Source: Corticium candelabrum
Lineage: Eukaryota; Porifera; Homoscleromorpha; Homosclerophorida; Plakinidae
DNA: 64,000 nt
Assembly: GCF_963422355.1 (NCBI RefSeq)
Contig: NC_085106.1
Coordinates: 4,009,247 to 4,073,246 of the forward strand
Direction of reading: 5' to 3'
This document shows, in pieces, positions 1 to 29,465 of this stretch. Under the pieces are notes generated by a model. That model ran no database searches. It was not told the DNA's origin and saw only the letters and a program-made list of their open reading frames with translations. How positions within the stretch are numbered: the stretch's first letter is position 1; each line of letters starts with the position of its first letter. Both the position numbers and the translations under genes were made by a program.

Positions 1-2216
1 GCAACCATCACCCAGGTGTCTAAGCCGAACCGTGTTAGTATAAATCAACAATTTCCGAAACACGTAGTATAGTGCATACCGAACGCAAAAGCCAATTTCT
101 GCAGCACGGTTATCGTCCTCACTGTTTGAAGACGCGTTTGCTGTTATATGAAAGGCGCAGTGTTCAGGGTCTAGGATCAAAGAAACGTTGTATTGAACGT
201 AAACCTGCCAAAGACAAATAATTGCAATAGACGACAAAAATTAATTAGAAGTTATGTACCATTGATTGTCCAAGACCTGTACCACATGTCTCTACTCGGT
301 ACACGTTATTGATTGGTAGCTATAGGTACATACAAAACATTCTAAAAATATATGTTTTAGCTACTTGCAATTTTACCTGAATACTTAGTGTAGGTGCTGC
401 GTTTGACCGATTGATCTTGAAATTGGCAAACTCCACTTCCGGGTTACTTAGTTGTGTTACTCTTACGCAGAGAGTGGGAGGATGAAGGACGGTGATTTGC
501 CAACCAGCAGTAAATGCAGACAAAGCGTTCAAGCCTATAACTGTATCCTGCACATATAAGATTTGCATCACGCGTTGTTTGTGTTCTGCCGTATGGTGGT
601 GTTGTTGTTTGTTTGTTTGTCTGTCTTTGAATGTGTGGTATGTGCGTGCGTGCGTAAAATCTGTAAATCTACGTTTACACTCACGTGCGCCGAGGCAAAG
701 CCTCCCTTTGTGTTTCTCACTCTATTTAACGACTTAGCAGCGGATGCCGCGCATTTGCAGTCGTTGGTAATGAGACAAACTTGAAGAGTGAAAGAAGTCA
801 TTTCCACTGCGTAAGGTTGAGGCCGCTTGTGGTATGAAATATGTTTGTCGTAACCAAAGTCTTTTTCATCCCAATATTTTGAACCTTTCTCGCATACACG
901 ATACCCAAGAAATTAGTGTCGATTATAAATTTTGCATTATACTGATAATTGCTTCCCTAAACAGATCACGTCCTAGATTGTCATTAATTCTCAAATCGCA
1001 CACGTTCTCACTGTCACAGACACGGCAAGCCGAGTTGTTGCAAGCCTTCACCAGAGCAAAGTATATGATAGATTTAGCATAGAGTGTCCTCACTCGATCA
1101 GCTCGAAATTCGTTTTGTATATAAGTAACAGAAGGACGTACGCTGGACTAAAATCAACAGTTTCAATCACAATCCAAAATTCAAACCAAACAGAAATATA
1201 AACAACATTTTACACTTCTAGTACGATTGCCAAAAGAACGTGGTTGGTAAACTAGCATCGGCAGCAAGTGATATGTCAATGCACTAGCTATCCAGGAAGA
1301 TCATTTACTAAACTTTTGAATGTTTGAATTGACTCCTTCTTACGCGTGCAAGTACTATTAGTATCTATAGACATAGCTGTAGATATAAAAACTACTTTAC
1401 GATCAGCGTGGGTGCTAAATTATCACATTTGGTTTCTCGTTCAAGGCCACTGCAATTATAACAGCTGGCCATCTTGTATCTCTGCATACTGTAATATAGA
1501 CAAGAACCGCTAGAAGACAAGCGACTTATGCTAGAAGCATTTATAAGCAATCAAACAAGTATTCTGGATACGTGACCACTTTAAATTAGGTTAGACTTTT
1601 TGTCAGATAAACGTATTGTTTAAATGAGTAATCACGTCATGCATTTAGATTTCTAGAACTGACTCAATCTTGGCCGGCCTATTACGCACAATTTAATTGT
1701 CCTGTATACGAGTTATACCTGTAGTGCTAAAACCTAATCAACAATGTGTGCATATACACTCACTCTCAATCTTGCTTCTTCGTTAGGAAGACAGCATTCC
1801 AAAACACTCATAACCGTGTAAGCAGTCCTGTACACGTTGTTGTCGCTACCAAGCTACACGAAACCATAACTGACTTCTAGAAATGTTAGCGAGGAGTAAC
1901 ACGAACACACAGTTACCCATCTAGTGTTGTAACTACGTTTCTTGGCGTCAAACTGTCCCGAAGCCAACCGACGGGATTTAAGAAAAGCAAACGCGCCAGA
2001 AACCAGACTAGAATCAACTTGAGTAAATTAACGTGCTCGACACAGTTGCAAGAACGTAAGAAGTTAGAAAAGTTAACGACACGAATTCTGGACACATACA
2101 CATTGCAAATCCTCTGTCCGGTTTCCGAAACGTCATCTGGTACTGGTAACCTGATACCATAGCAAGGCGAATGCATTACAGTCACAAATGCATCGGCGTG
2201 TTTACATTTTTATTAT

Positions 2217-2411
2217 CTTGTCTCAAAGTTTCGCGATGATGGCTGTTGATAGTTGCATCGGTGGCGTGCAAGAACGAAACTACTGCACAGGTTGGAGCAA
2301 ACTTTACCATATTATTCTCTCCGCTTCTTCCCGGTAGTCTAATTAGAGACTCGATTCCTTTTCTTGCGTCAACTTTAACGTCGATGTCTTCGTCAATGAA
2401 AAAATATTTAC
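2217..2411 (-). pseudogene. Thioester-domain exon of left copy, thioester lost
   Basis: Homologous exon to 13641-13835 (GCGEQ) and 55644-55838 (GCAEQ). Flanking residues are well conserved ([14 protein letters not shown] follows the site) and the 195-nt length is the same, so alignment is unambiguous. At the thioester position the copy reads LPGRSGENNM: the Cys is Ser and the Gln is Asn. No internal thioester could form. The downstream splice donor is AT rather than GT. Confidence 0.85.
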
Positions 2412-2419
2412 CTGCAAAT

Positions 2420-3120
2420 TGACGTTATAGCAATTGCAGGTTGTCCGCTAGATTATTAATTAAAGTAATAAGTTATGTAATTACGGTGTCAGCTATTGTT
2501 AATTAATTAATAAATAACAGTAACCATCATCTAAATTTGTAAATACGTAATAAATAACCGTCTACAGGTTGGTGAGCGATAAACAATCAATAATTATTTA
2601 AGCAATCAAATAATATATTTACACTTTTAGCGCTTTTTGTTCTCTAATTAATTAAATAAATTTAACAATTAACAAGACTACATTTAATTAAAAGGGTAAT
2701 GTAGATATATTGCTTAACTGACAATCAGACGGTTACATTAATTTTACTTCTAAAATATGTAAACCATTAGTAGAAACGTCATAGAAGTCTATAACAATAT
2801 ATTAACAAAAGATACCAAATAATATTTCTATACCTATTTCTATTTTTAATTTTGGTAATAATCAAATTTATTATTTTATTTCTAGAGACCAATAATTACA
2901 GCAAATAATAATACAGTATGGTTGTCAAACTTTTAACATTTAACTATACACAGTCTATTATTACTTTAATAACTATTGCTTTAATGCTTGTATACTAAAA
3001 ATAAAAGTATTTAATATTAGATACTATAGTTTCTACAATATTGATAATTAATGTTAAACTTAAGTATCGCTATTTGGCATTTAGGACACTTTCATCTAAT
3101 TATTGTAAAAACACAAATTT
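2420..3120. other. AT-rich intron of left copy
   Basis: About 700 bases, very A+T rich, between the TB-like and thioester exons. The right copy has a comparable AT-rich intron at the same place (55870-56400) and the middle copy at about 14820-15360. Apart from these I see no gene or repeat in it. Confidence 0.5.
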
Positions 3121-3319
3121 TATAGCAGTGACTTCTAACCAAGATGTCTGTGATCCTTCAATGTATTCTTCTCGAGCTCTGACGTAGAAATAATTTACTT
3201 TTGTTCAGGTTTGTCGGTTTTCTGCGCAATCGCAGTCTTCTTTGCCAAGGTGCGATTCTACCATGAATTTGCTATTCAGTCATTCGAAAATGATGTCCAA
3301 ACGTAAAAGGACCATTTAC

Positions 3320-3586
3320 CTCTTTTTGACGTACACAATGGACAATTTTTCCCGTCATTGAAAGCTACTGAGAACTTTCCTATCTGTTCACTACAACACT
3401 GCTCCTTTGTCAATTTACCATCAAAAGAATTTTCGCACGTGCCACTGAGTGTAAATAATTTGAAGCATTTTCCAATTCTGACATCTAAATTCATTTCCGT
3501 TACGTACAGAATATTGATACAAACTGGTCTCATAATACCTAAGGGTGGCTCAAGACTGCATCCTCCAGGATCAGTCCTGTTGACAC
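3320..3586 (-). pseudogene. TB-like Cys-rich module exons of left copy
   Basis: Two exons (3521-3586 and 3320-3484) match the TB-like exons of the other copies in length (66 and 165 nt) and in Cys spacing: GKCF, GTCEN, KEQCC, NCPLC. The module is preserved although the rest of the gene is broken. The following exon (about 3142-3275) contains an in-frame TGA and a mutated donor. Confidence 0.75.
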
Positions 3587-4202
3587 CTAAAATAGAAAGA
3601 GTAAACCACTTTATAACCCACGGTTTTGTTAAAACAAAAGTCTCGTAAGAATTGATAAGAATGAAAGCTTACAGCCAAAGTAATTTGTTTGCAACCAGAC
3701 ACAAGACTTGTCACACTTGCACAAATTATTCGTTAAGTTTATGTGTGCATAATTCCGTATTCAACTCAAATACATGTATAGAGTATTATTCCATCTAATT
3801 CTTATTCGCTTCTTTTATATTTGCGAGGTAATGTTGTCAACGACGGCCAAGCTGTGGTAATAAGTTAGATGACATGCAATTGATTGTGTAATAAGTTAAG
3901 ATGTTCATTAATTTATCACTGACATCCTATATTTCACGTAATTTTAATTAATTAATGATGGTTTGGATGACACGCAGTGACGACGATGTAACTGCAAGGA
4001 TGTAGAGATAGGAGCAAACATACCCAAAACATTCCGGCGACACATCCACGACTGGTTACTTTAAATTTAATTTATAATTGCAGTATTTCAATGTCTATCT
4101 ATAGATACGCTTTTATATGGCAAAGGCATAGGTGCTTGCCACGTCTTAATTTCAAAATAAACGTTTTGGTCTGTTTAGAGTGGTAGACAGTATTCCGGAT
4201 TT

Positions 4203-4605
4203 TGTATGCTTGTAGTCTGAGATCTACAATTGGCGGACTGATCACCTTCTACTTAGTCCACACGCGCATCTCCTGTGTGGCCACTAGCGTTTGCGCGCAG
4301 ACTAGACTCTATAGGAAAAAGCGCGCAATGACAAGGGAAGGGGTTGATCTTGACATGAAACTACGTCTACTCTTCGAGAAGTCTTCAAGTATGAAAACAA
4401 ATACATCTTTTTGCGACAAAATAGCCCTGGAGGCTTCAAGTTGACCCTCCAGACCGTAGTTTCATGTCGAGATCAACTCCTTCCCTTGTCATTGCGCGCT
4501 TTTTGCTACAGAGTCTAGTCTGCGTGCAAACGCTAACGGCCGACCGCACGTGATCTACGTAGGTCATCACTCCGCCAATTGTAGATCTCAGACTACAAGC
4601 CTACA
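4203..4605. mobile_element. Fold-back element with long inverted arms
   Basis: The left arm (TGTATGCTTGTAGTCTGAG...) reappears inverted at the right end (...CTCAGACTACAAGCCTACA). Arms of roughly 160-180 bases also match internally (AATGACAAGGGAAGG against CCTTCCCTTGTCATT). There is no coding capacity; it looks like a non-autonomous fold-back or MITE-type element. It lies in the zone where the left C3-like copy has lost its middle exons. Confidence 0.7.
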
Positions 4606-4827
4606 TGACACCCGTCACCAACACTCCCTAGACTTACCTTTTCAACATGCTTAGTTGTCTGCAAGTGCTGGATATGCCACAAATTTCAAACAATGGTCAT
4701 GCCATCCCGTGTGGTACGTTCATTTGATTAGTTCTAACGCTAATTCGATTTTGAAGTTACGGGACACTTGATGACGTTGGGGGTGACACTTAGTGAGCAT
4801 TTAGTAAGGAGATATGGCAGAAAGTAG

Positions 4828-4915
4828 GCGGGATGATCCCAGACTCTCTCGCGCCTGGAATTGTCATACGGGCACCGGACAAGACTAGCGCGAGAGAGTC
4901 TGGGGACGAGGCTAT
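4828..4915. mobile_element. Short MITE with CCAGACTCTCTCGCGC inverted repeats
   Basis: CCAGACTCTCTCGCGC at the left is mirrored by GCGCGAGAGAGTCTGG at the right. The outer end CGAGGCTA matches the end of the related element at 26603-26712, so both belong to one small MITE family. Confidence 0.5.
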
Positions 4916-5186
4916 GCTCGACTTAATTAATTGCATTTGTATCACGCGTACAGCGGACAAGCGAAAGACTTTGATGCTGCTGTTCAGTGCGACAGCAACG
5001 CGTCCGTCGCCGCCAACATTTCCGCAAGCGTCAAGGTACAAATCGCTAACATACGATTGTCTGCTAGCGTAACGTAAACAGTACTGGAAACGCCGTTAAG
5101 TACAGCACGTGGGGGTGAACGAAGAGGTCTGGTCTACAAGAGCTATGGGCTAGCAGAGAACTCAGAGACAACGACACTTGTTTTAC

Positions 5187-5501
5187 CTGCTTTAACATCG
5201 ACTGTGTCTGTTCTGTTAATGACAACTCCATTAGCGTCTTCCACTACAAATCGTGTTGCGATTGCAGACGATCACACGTCGAACACTGAACAACCACTCT
5301 CTCGTTTTGACAACATTGCAGCACATTGGAAGTGCAACAAAGTAGTCACTGCGACAGTAAACAGAATTATATGTAATTGATCTCGATCGCATGCATTTTA
5401 ACTAGTAGGAAAAATGCGTCGTGATCATGGCGTACCCGCTCTGAACTGAAGAAATGCAAAAGAAAAGCGAGAAGGCACAAAAACCGTTGGTTGAACGCCA
5501 T
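5187..5501 (-). pseudogene. Signal-peptide and MG1 exons of left copy
   Basis: The ATG at 5499-5501 opens a hydrophobic leader (MAFNQRFLCLLAFLLHFF) nearly identical in plan to the middle copy's leader. The exon is 66 nt against 68 nt there, so the splice into exon 2 is out of frame. Exon 2 (5187-5348) aligns at DNA level but has small indels and a TGA where the intact copy has GGA. Confidence 0.75.
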
Positions 5502-6186
5502 CGTGACTGCAACTAGCGAAAATCCTGGTATAGAGAAGACTACAAGACCATCTACTATTGGCTCTAGTTCCTTGAGAGCACTAGACGTCTGTCGTTTTTC
5601 GCCCAATTTTTGCAACTACCACTTCTTTAATTCTAGTCGCGGTAATTCCATGCATATTTTGATCACATGTATCTCTGTACGGACGCGTCCGGTTAGCTGG
5701 CATTTATCAGGTGATGGCATGACCAAATTGTGTGTAAAAAGGGGGCATTATCGTATAAGATAGAGGGTGTCGTGCATTAATTATTTCTAAGAGAGACCGG
5801 AATACAATGAATGTAATAGCGAGATGTTGTTGATTTAGTATGGTTTATTAGTTAGCTAAATACCCTTCACGTGTGAATCCAGTACGTCTGGTTGCGTTTA
5901 TAAATATAGAAACGTGAAACGTGTTGACGGTGTGATTTTGTGCACTTTTTGGTTGCTTTCCTGTGGACGTGCATGCAGCAAACCTTTGCAAAGGAAACTG
6001 CATGACGTAGGATTGAATGTCAACTTCTCTATACGTCTAGATGTTTGTCCAGTGGGTAATTAATAGAAGGCCAGGATATCTATTTAGTGGTTTGTTTTGT
6101 GGCTTAGAATGTATGTGGCTTGTACGCAGTTGTAGATTGTAAAAGCAAAAACATTTGATCACAATTTAGATATTTCTTAATTTGTT

Positions 6187-6211
6187 TGTGTGCGCGTGCG
6201 TGTGCGCGTGC

Positions 6212-6268
<57 letters not shown>

Positions 6269-6272
6269 TGTG
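6187..6272. repeat. (TG)n microsatellite with TGCG start
   Basis: Alternating purine-pyrimidine tract beginning as mixed TG/CG and becoming pure TG. Confidence 0.95.
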
Positions 6273-7579
6273 TTGAATCTCAATCTTGGATCACTGATGG
6301 ATTCGTTCCAAGCACAGTGTGACTCCAGTATAAATACACGCCTGGGTCAGCAATAAACCTGTTATCTTACATCAATGTTGCTGATTTGGAATATTTGAGC
6401 ACATTCTCTCATCCCTCCCTTTCTGCTTTGTACATTTCCATTTTCTGCTAATATGTGCCATTGCAGAATGTACCAAAACGTTCATCTCTTGCATTAGAAA
6501 GACTCTCATTTCTGCATGTCATCACATACATTTGGTCTATAGTGACCACTTGATCATAGGAGTGAATGTCGGTGGTTGATAGCTTATTACTAAAGAACTC
6601 AGCAGTTGCAAGATGGTTTAATAGTATTATTATATTTTGAATTAATAATACTATTATTATAAATTAAACACTCAAGAGACAACAATGGAAGTCGTCTGTC
6701 ATTTAAGTCATTTCAAATGATTTTCGCTTGTATTGAGTGACGTCAGAGCTTCACACAAACACATAAGACTCACTCTTTTTTCTTTCTTTCTTGTTCACGT
6801 TAATTAATTTTACTTATCCTACTCATCTCTAGCCCATCTCTCATGACTCTCTTTCCTATTTCGACCTTTTTCTCTATAAAACTCGCATTCTCTTTTTTCA
6901 GTCGTCTGTTCTCTCTAACTATTGTTCGTCTGTCTCAACCATCTCTACACCAGTATCTCCTAAATCTAATACAAGAACAACATCAATATTATTCTCCCAC
7001 GTCACGTGACATAACGCGCGCCACACTCGTGACACCCACACACCCACACACACAGACACGTGACACACGCCACACACGTGGCCCGCGTTAAACACGCGAC
7101 ACACGCCACATACGTGGCCCACGTTACACACGTGACACACCCACCTACAATTCTAACCAGTTTGCACTAAGAATGACAAGAAACTTGCACCAGCCCTTTC
7201 TGTAACAATAAAAGGCTCCGTACCTTCTACTGCCGCGTGGTTTGCTCTCTACTAGATCTGCCAACAGACTACGCCAATGAACACGCAGCAGATTTAAGAA
7301 AGTGGCGCTTGTGAGTTGGAAAGATGACGACACTTGCTCGACGCCATGCAGAGTAAGCGCACAGCAAAATGGAAGCATCGCTTTCGTTAGTTGAACAATT
7401 AAATGAACCATGCAAGCACACAAATTATAAACGTATAGTAGAGTAACGTGATTTAAACAAACTATTAAAACGTTTGCTAAATTACAACAAAGTTAATTAT
7501 AAGTAAACCCATTATTTATAAATGAGTCCATTATAATTCTGCTTGCATGTGTCTGCATGTCTGTCATGCATGATGCTGT

Positions 7580-7988
7580 GAGAGGTCGTCTTCTATCGTG
7601 TCACGTAGAAATCCGAATCTAACATGCCACAAATCCTCATCGAGGCAATTGATAGCTTCCTTTTGGCGCTTCTGCTAAAATCAGTTATATTTTAGTTTAT
7701 ATTAACTAGTAAACAATAAATTTTAGCACAGCAAATGCAATTTCGCTTTTAATTGCTCGATCTATACTATTAGAGAACAACGTACCACTGAAATCATCAT
7801 TTACAGACTTAAATAACGTCATTATCATTAGTAATTGTAGCTTTTGCAAACGCCGGTTACACTACTTTATGTTTGCTTTCGAATAGTTGCAAAATTTAGA
7901 TATCTATATAATTATTATATTAATGATTAAATCGCATTTGGTATTTGTAGTTTACTACTTGTCTTGCGTACTTTTGTTGGCAACAGCG

Positions 7989-8044
<56 letters not shown>

Positions 8045-8055
8045 TGTGTGTGTGC

Positions 8056-8106
<51 letters not shown>

Positions 8107-8394
8107 TGTTTGTGTGTGCGTACGTGTGTGCGCACGTGTGTGCGCGTTTGTTGCTTTATTAATTAAATGGTAGAAAATTGCTTTGGTGCGACAAATTGTT
8201 CTATTTGGTCCACAGATACAATCACAGAGAACATGTTTGGACATTTAGACAAAACGTCTCCACTAAATGAAGCAGAAAGACTCAAATCCCCACGCGAATC
8301 AATTACGCCATGACACCTCATTACAAATCAAATGTTAAACAATTAAAACAGTTCTAGATCTGCACGGTTCACACCAGCATGTGCTTCATGGCAC
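7580..8394. repeat. 3' flank duplicated with the right C3-like copy
   Basis: The segment starting near 7620 (CACAAATCCTCATCGAGGC, then TTTTGGCGCTT) matches 46765-46830 (CACAGATCCTCATCGAGGC, then TTTTGGCGCTT). In both places a TG tract follows and then the 3' end of the C3-like gene. The duplication unit therefore extends about 0.8 kb past the middle gene. Confidence 0.7.
7993..8112. repeat. (TG)n microsatellite downstream of middle C3-like gene
   Basis: About 120 bases of TG with a few TTTG and TGCG interruptions. It sits at the same position relative to the gene as the much longer tract 46985-47748 behind the right copy. Confidence 0.95.
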
Positions 8395-26494
<18,100 letters not shown>

Positions 26495-26555
26495 CGTAAC
26501 TGCAGCCAGCCAATCCCTTGAGAGATACACTGCAAAAGAGCACCTCTGTTTGCGC

Positions 26556-26562
26556 TTATATA
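26556..26562 (-). promoter_or_regulatory. TATA-like box upstream of the middle C3-like gene
   Basis: On the minus strand, GCATATATAAGCGC lies about 65 bases upstream of the ATG at 26494. Spacing would give a very short 5' UTR. No other core element recognised. Function is inferred from the motif and position only. Confidence 0.4.
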
Positions 26563-26602
26563 TGCAGCCAACGATTATTTTAATTAACCTAGTGGCGGTA
26601 AT

Positions 26603-26712
26603 TAGCCTCGTACCAGACCCTCTCGCGTCGTCGTGCCCAGTTTCCGTATTCGGCGTTGTCTTGTTATATGGGAACCGGGCACGACGGCGCAAGAGGGTCC
26701 GCTACGAGGCTA
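26603..26712. mobile_element. 110-bp MITE just upstream of the middle C3-like gene
   Basis: TAGCCTCGTACCAGACCCTC at the left is mirrored at the right (GAGGGTCCGCTACGAGGCTA), with imperfect arms of about 38 bp and a possible TA target duplication. It sits about 110 bp upstream of the ATG, close to the TATA-like box. Confidence 0.7.
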
Positions 26713-27801
26713 TCGGTAAATATATTCCAAAAGTTATCGCCTAGATGGCCATGTGCATGTCAGGTAAGCAGTCACTTATCAGAAAACGGCTTGGCTAAAA
26801 TGGAAGTGTGGTGTGGCCCAAACAGAAAGTGTGGTTTGGAGAATGTACCAAACAGGAAGTGTGGTGTGGAGGATGTCACTAACGGAAGTGTGGAGTGAAG
26901 AGTGGGCAAAACGGAAGTGTGGTGTGAAGAGTCGCAGTGTAGGTAGAGGTAATGTGAATACAAAATTCATAAAAATTGCTGTGCATTTTATAGCTTAGAT
27001 TATTTCTAGCTATTCAGTAGCACAATCAAAATACTCTCCCTCTAAAATCAGGGTTTTAGATCAGCATGTTTAGGCATAGCTGCCCACTACGCCTTCAACA
27101 CACCGCTACCCCTTCAATGTACTGGCTAGGCATAATGTCTCTGTTCATACCTGTGGAACGTTTATCAACAGCGATAATGAGGGAGAAGATGGAGACTTGT
27201 CAATCATGAGTCTCAATTGCATACCTATAGTATTGTAATTGGATTTGTTGCGTAGTGTAATTAAGTTAAGAATGTAATCTATACCTTACTATCTGTCTGC
27301 CTCAGTGTGATTTGTAGAGACTGAGTTTCAGCCAGAACACCAAAAGCAAACGGCTTACAAAAGGTATGATCCTAGACCACTCCACAAAGCAGTGTAAATT
27401 TTTATTTCAAAAATGTTACAGACAACACCAACATGCCACGCCCACGTGCCAAACTCATGTTCCACGACCATACTGCTATACTCCTTCCCAAAATCCTGGC
27501 TAGAACCCTGAAAATGCAATATAGTACTGTACCGGCCAACAACTTGCACAATCATCTACTTATGTTGTAAATCATATACTCAATATTCGCTAGTTTAAAA
27601 GCTTCTTTGAAACATGTCCCTAGACAAACGAACAACACAAGCAAGCATCCAAGGGCTAAAACCAGCAATAAGCTATCATTTTTCATTTTGGTAACATACT
27701 ACCTTTACAACTGCCAACTGTTGACAAGCCAAAAGTGAAGCAAAATTACTTCACATTCAGCACATAGAGCACAAAAAAACGTTAGAGAGAAATCTTCTAA
27801 C
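26713..27801. other. Upstream flank of the middle gene with short tandem repeats
   Basis: At about 26800-26940 there are five imperfect repeats around GGAAGTGTGGTGTG with about 30-base spacing. The remainder to 27800 shows no exon I can support. Confidence 0.5.
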
Positions 27802-28177
27802 CTAGCATGAGGTCTCAGTAGTGGAAATAAAGCTCGGCACACATTAAGTGTACCAGTGAAGTTGACACAAACTGTTTCTCGAGCTTGCTCTGCCAAAGAA
27901 GCAGTGCTTGCTGGCTAAAGAAGCACCAACCATAAATATAGTTATCTTCATTCAGTTGTTGATCATACATGTAACAGCTGACTTTGTAGGAAATAGCTGC
28001 ATTATTCACCAAGACGTCTAAGCCCCCATATTTCTTTACAAGAAAATTTTTGAACTCCTGAATGCTTTTGGAATTTGATATGTCAAGCTGCTGGTAAATG
28101 ACTCTTATGCCTTGTTTCTCCAAATCAGTTTGAGATTGTTGTCCTCTAGAAGGATCACGAGCTGCAACAAAAACCAA
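27802..28177 (-). pseudogene. Carbonyl-reductase-like SDR fragment (two exons)
   Basis: Exon 27983-28177 encodes VFVAARDPSRGQQSQTDL, then QQLDISNSKSIQEF and GGLDVLVNNAAISYK; exon 27802-27914 encodes ETVCVNFTGTLNVCRALFPLLRP. This order matches the middle of CBR1-type short-chain dehydrogenases (ARD, QLDI, GGLDVLVNNAG). The N-terminal TGxxxGIG cofactor motif and the downstream YxxxK active site were not found within a kilobase on either side. The splice donor of the first exon (GTCAGC) is weak. It may be a gene fragment left by rearrangement, or a gene with distant exons. Confidence 0.6.
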
Positions 28178-28956
28178 CTACAGTTAATTGTGACCAAAAT
28201 ATTCAAATGCTTCACAATCAGTTATCTTGTTATCTGCATTGTCTTCATACAAAAAGATTTACTCATTTAACAACAATAACATCATTACGTGCCAATAGAT
28301 GTCTCAGTTAATTTTGTGTAATCAAGACAAACACTTAATAAATGCTGTCACAGATAGACTGATTTAAAGACAGACATGCAAGGTTGAAATCGACAGACAA
28401 CATTGCCACAAACAGACAGCTATACAAAAAGCTAGACAGCTAGCAGTAATAGCGGTAGCGGATACAGGAGACACACGGAGCAACACACGCGACCCCTCTG
28501 AATGATGCTAAACTACAGAGCATACTGACTCAGCCTACTATGTTTAGCTATGTAAGTGAACTGTACTACGTTTGATGTACTGCTGATCAAGCTGTTTCAG
28601 GAATCCCCAGTGCATGAGCTCTCCTAGCTACGCCACCTCAATTCTGACTTCCAGCTCTGAGACACTTGCCTCACACTTCATCTGATCACATAGCTGTCAC
28701 GTTTTCTGCACGTGTCACGCATTCTACATGCACGTGCCAACGAAGCCAGGTCGAGTTGAATGTACTATAAGCCACTTACCCGTGCTAAGTTTGAAGTCTT
28801 GATTTCTGCTCTACACACAATGTCGACTCATTCTATCTCCGTTTTCTTAAAAACCACATGCACTCTTTTGACAACATTCTCTGTGAATTGGCTTCAAACC
28901 TGACAGCGCTGAACACAAAGCGCTACTTGACCATAATGGTGGTTCACACAGTCTAA
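28178..28956. other. Intergenic, no feature recognised
   Basis: No SDR first exon, conserved motif or repeat family that I recognise. Confidence 0.4.
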
Positions 28957-29268
28957 GTGGACCAGCCCAAGAGGGGCCTGCAGCGGTCTATGTTTCGTCA
29001 CGACACAATTGCAGAACAGCTTGTACCAGAAGATGCACAAAATTTGTGCTCTGTTGCTGTTGTTGGAGATGGCAAATGTCTCTTCAGGGCATTTTCTACT
29101 CTGTTTAGCAGAAAGGAGAGAAAAGATTACGTTGATCTAAGGGTCCGTACAGCCATTGAGTTATACACTAATACCTTGGTTATCCGGCCCTCAAAGTTCC
29201 GAGGACATCGATCTACCGTGGAGTCCCAGCGATCACGTGTGAAAACTTCTTTACATAAAGGCGGATGA
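28957..29268 (+). pseudogene. OTU-like protein fragment
   Basis: The open frame of 103 codons contains VVGDGKCLFRAFSTLF, matching the catalytic-Cys block of OTU cysteine proteases (GDGNCLFRA). The catalytic His block and the rest of the domain are absent. It runs directly into an HTH fragment of another type, so it looks like part of a mobile-element mosaic, not a cellular deubiquitinase gene. Confidence 0.5.
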
Positions 29269-29329
29269 GCAATTTTGCATCCACAGAAATGGCGACTAGT
29301 GGAGGCAGTCTGTCCTTACACTTGAGAAA

Positions 29330-29465
29330 AAGAGAGAAATCTAGAAAGGGAAGTCTCAATGTCGTGTAGCTGAGATTTTTGAACTGCCAAAGTCAACTGT
29401 TGGAAACATTTGGAAAAATCGAGGAAAGATCATGTTCGGTGCAGAGGACTCAACTGTCGCCAAGC
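29330..29465 (+). mobile_element. HTH fragment of a pogo/Tigger- or CENPB-like transposase
   Basis: The frame encodes RVAEIFELPKSTVGNIWKN, resembling the first helix-turn-helix of pogo/Tigger transposases (…FGVSKSTVSTIWKN). No further transposase domains follow; the region beyond 29500 is non-coding. Fragment only. Confidence 0.45.

Larger units (their letters stand above)
1..5501 (-). pseudogene. C3-like thioester protein, left copy (broken, 3' end off window)
   Basis: Minus-strand paralogue of the complete C3-like gene to its right. Recognisable exons run from a signal-peptide exon (5436-5501) and MG1 exon (5187-5348), then jump to the TB-like module (3521-3586, 3320-3484, about 3142-3275), the thioester exon (2217-2411), TED exons (1917-2150, 1764-1853, 943-1147, about 685-888) and CUB/MG8 exons (377-547, 80-204, 1-19). 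About 22 exons between MG1 and the TB module are missing. Lesions seen directly: exon 1 is 2 nt shorter than in the intact copy (frame lost); MG1 has indels and a TGA; the exon ending near 3142 has Arg changed to TGA and its splice donor GT changed to CT; the thioester exon ends in AT instead of a GT donor; the next TED exon carries an insertion followed by stops. The thioester itself reads GRSGEN instead of GCGEQ. Several distal exons remain open, so decay is moderate in age. Confidence 0.85.
5502..8394. other. Intergenic region between left and middle C3-like copies
   Basis: No exon-like coding segment recognised. It contains a TG/CG tract (6187-6272), a run of short imperfect CACGTG/ACACGC repeats (about 7020-7140), and from about 7580 onward a segment shared with the 3' flank of the right copy, including the TG tract 7993-8112. 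Confidence 0.5.

Noticed and set aside
3358..3648. Plus-strand ORF of 96 codons
   Set aside because: It is the antisense of the TB-like exons of the left copy.
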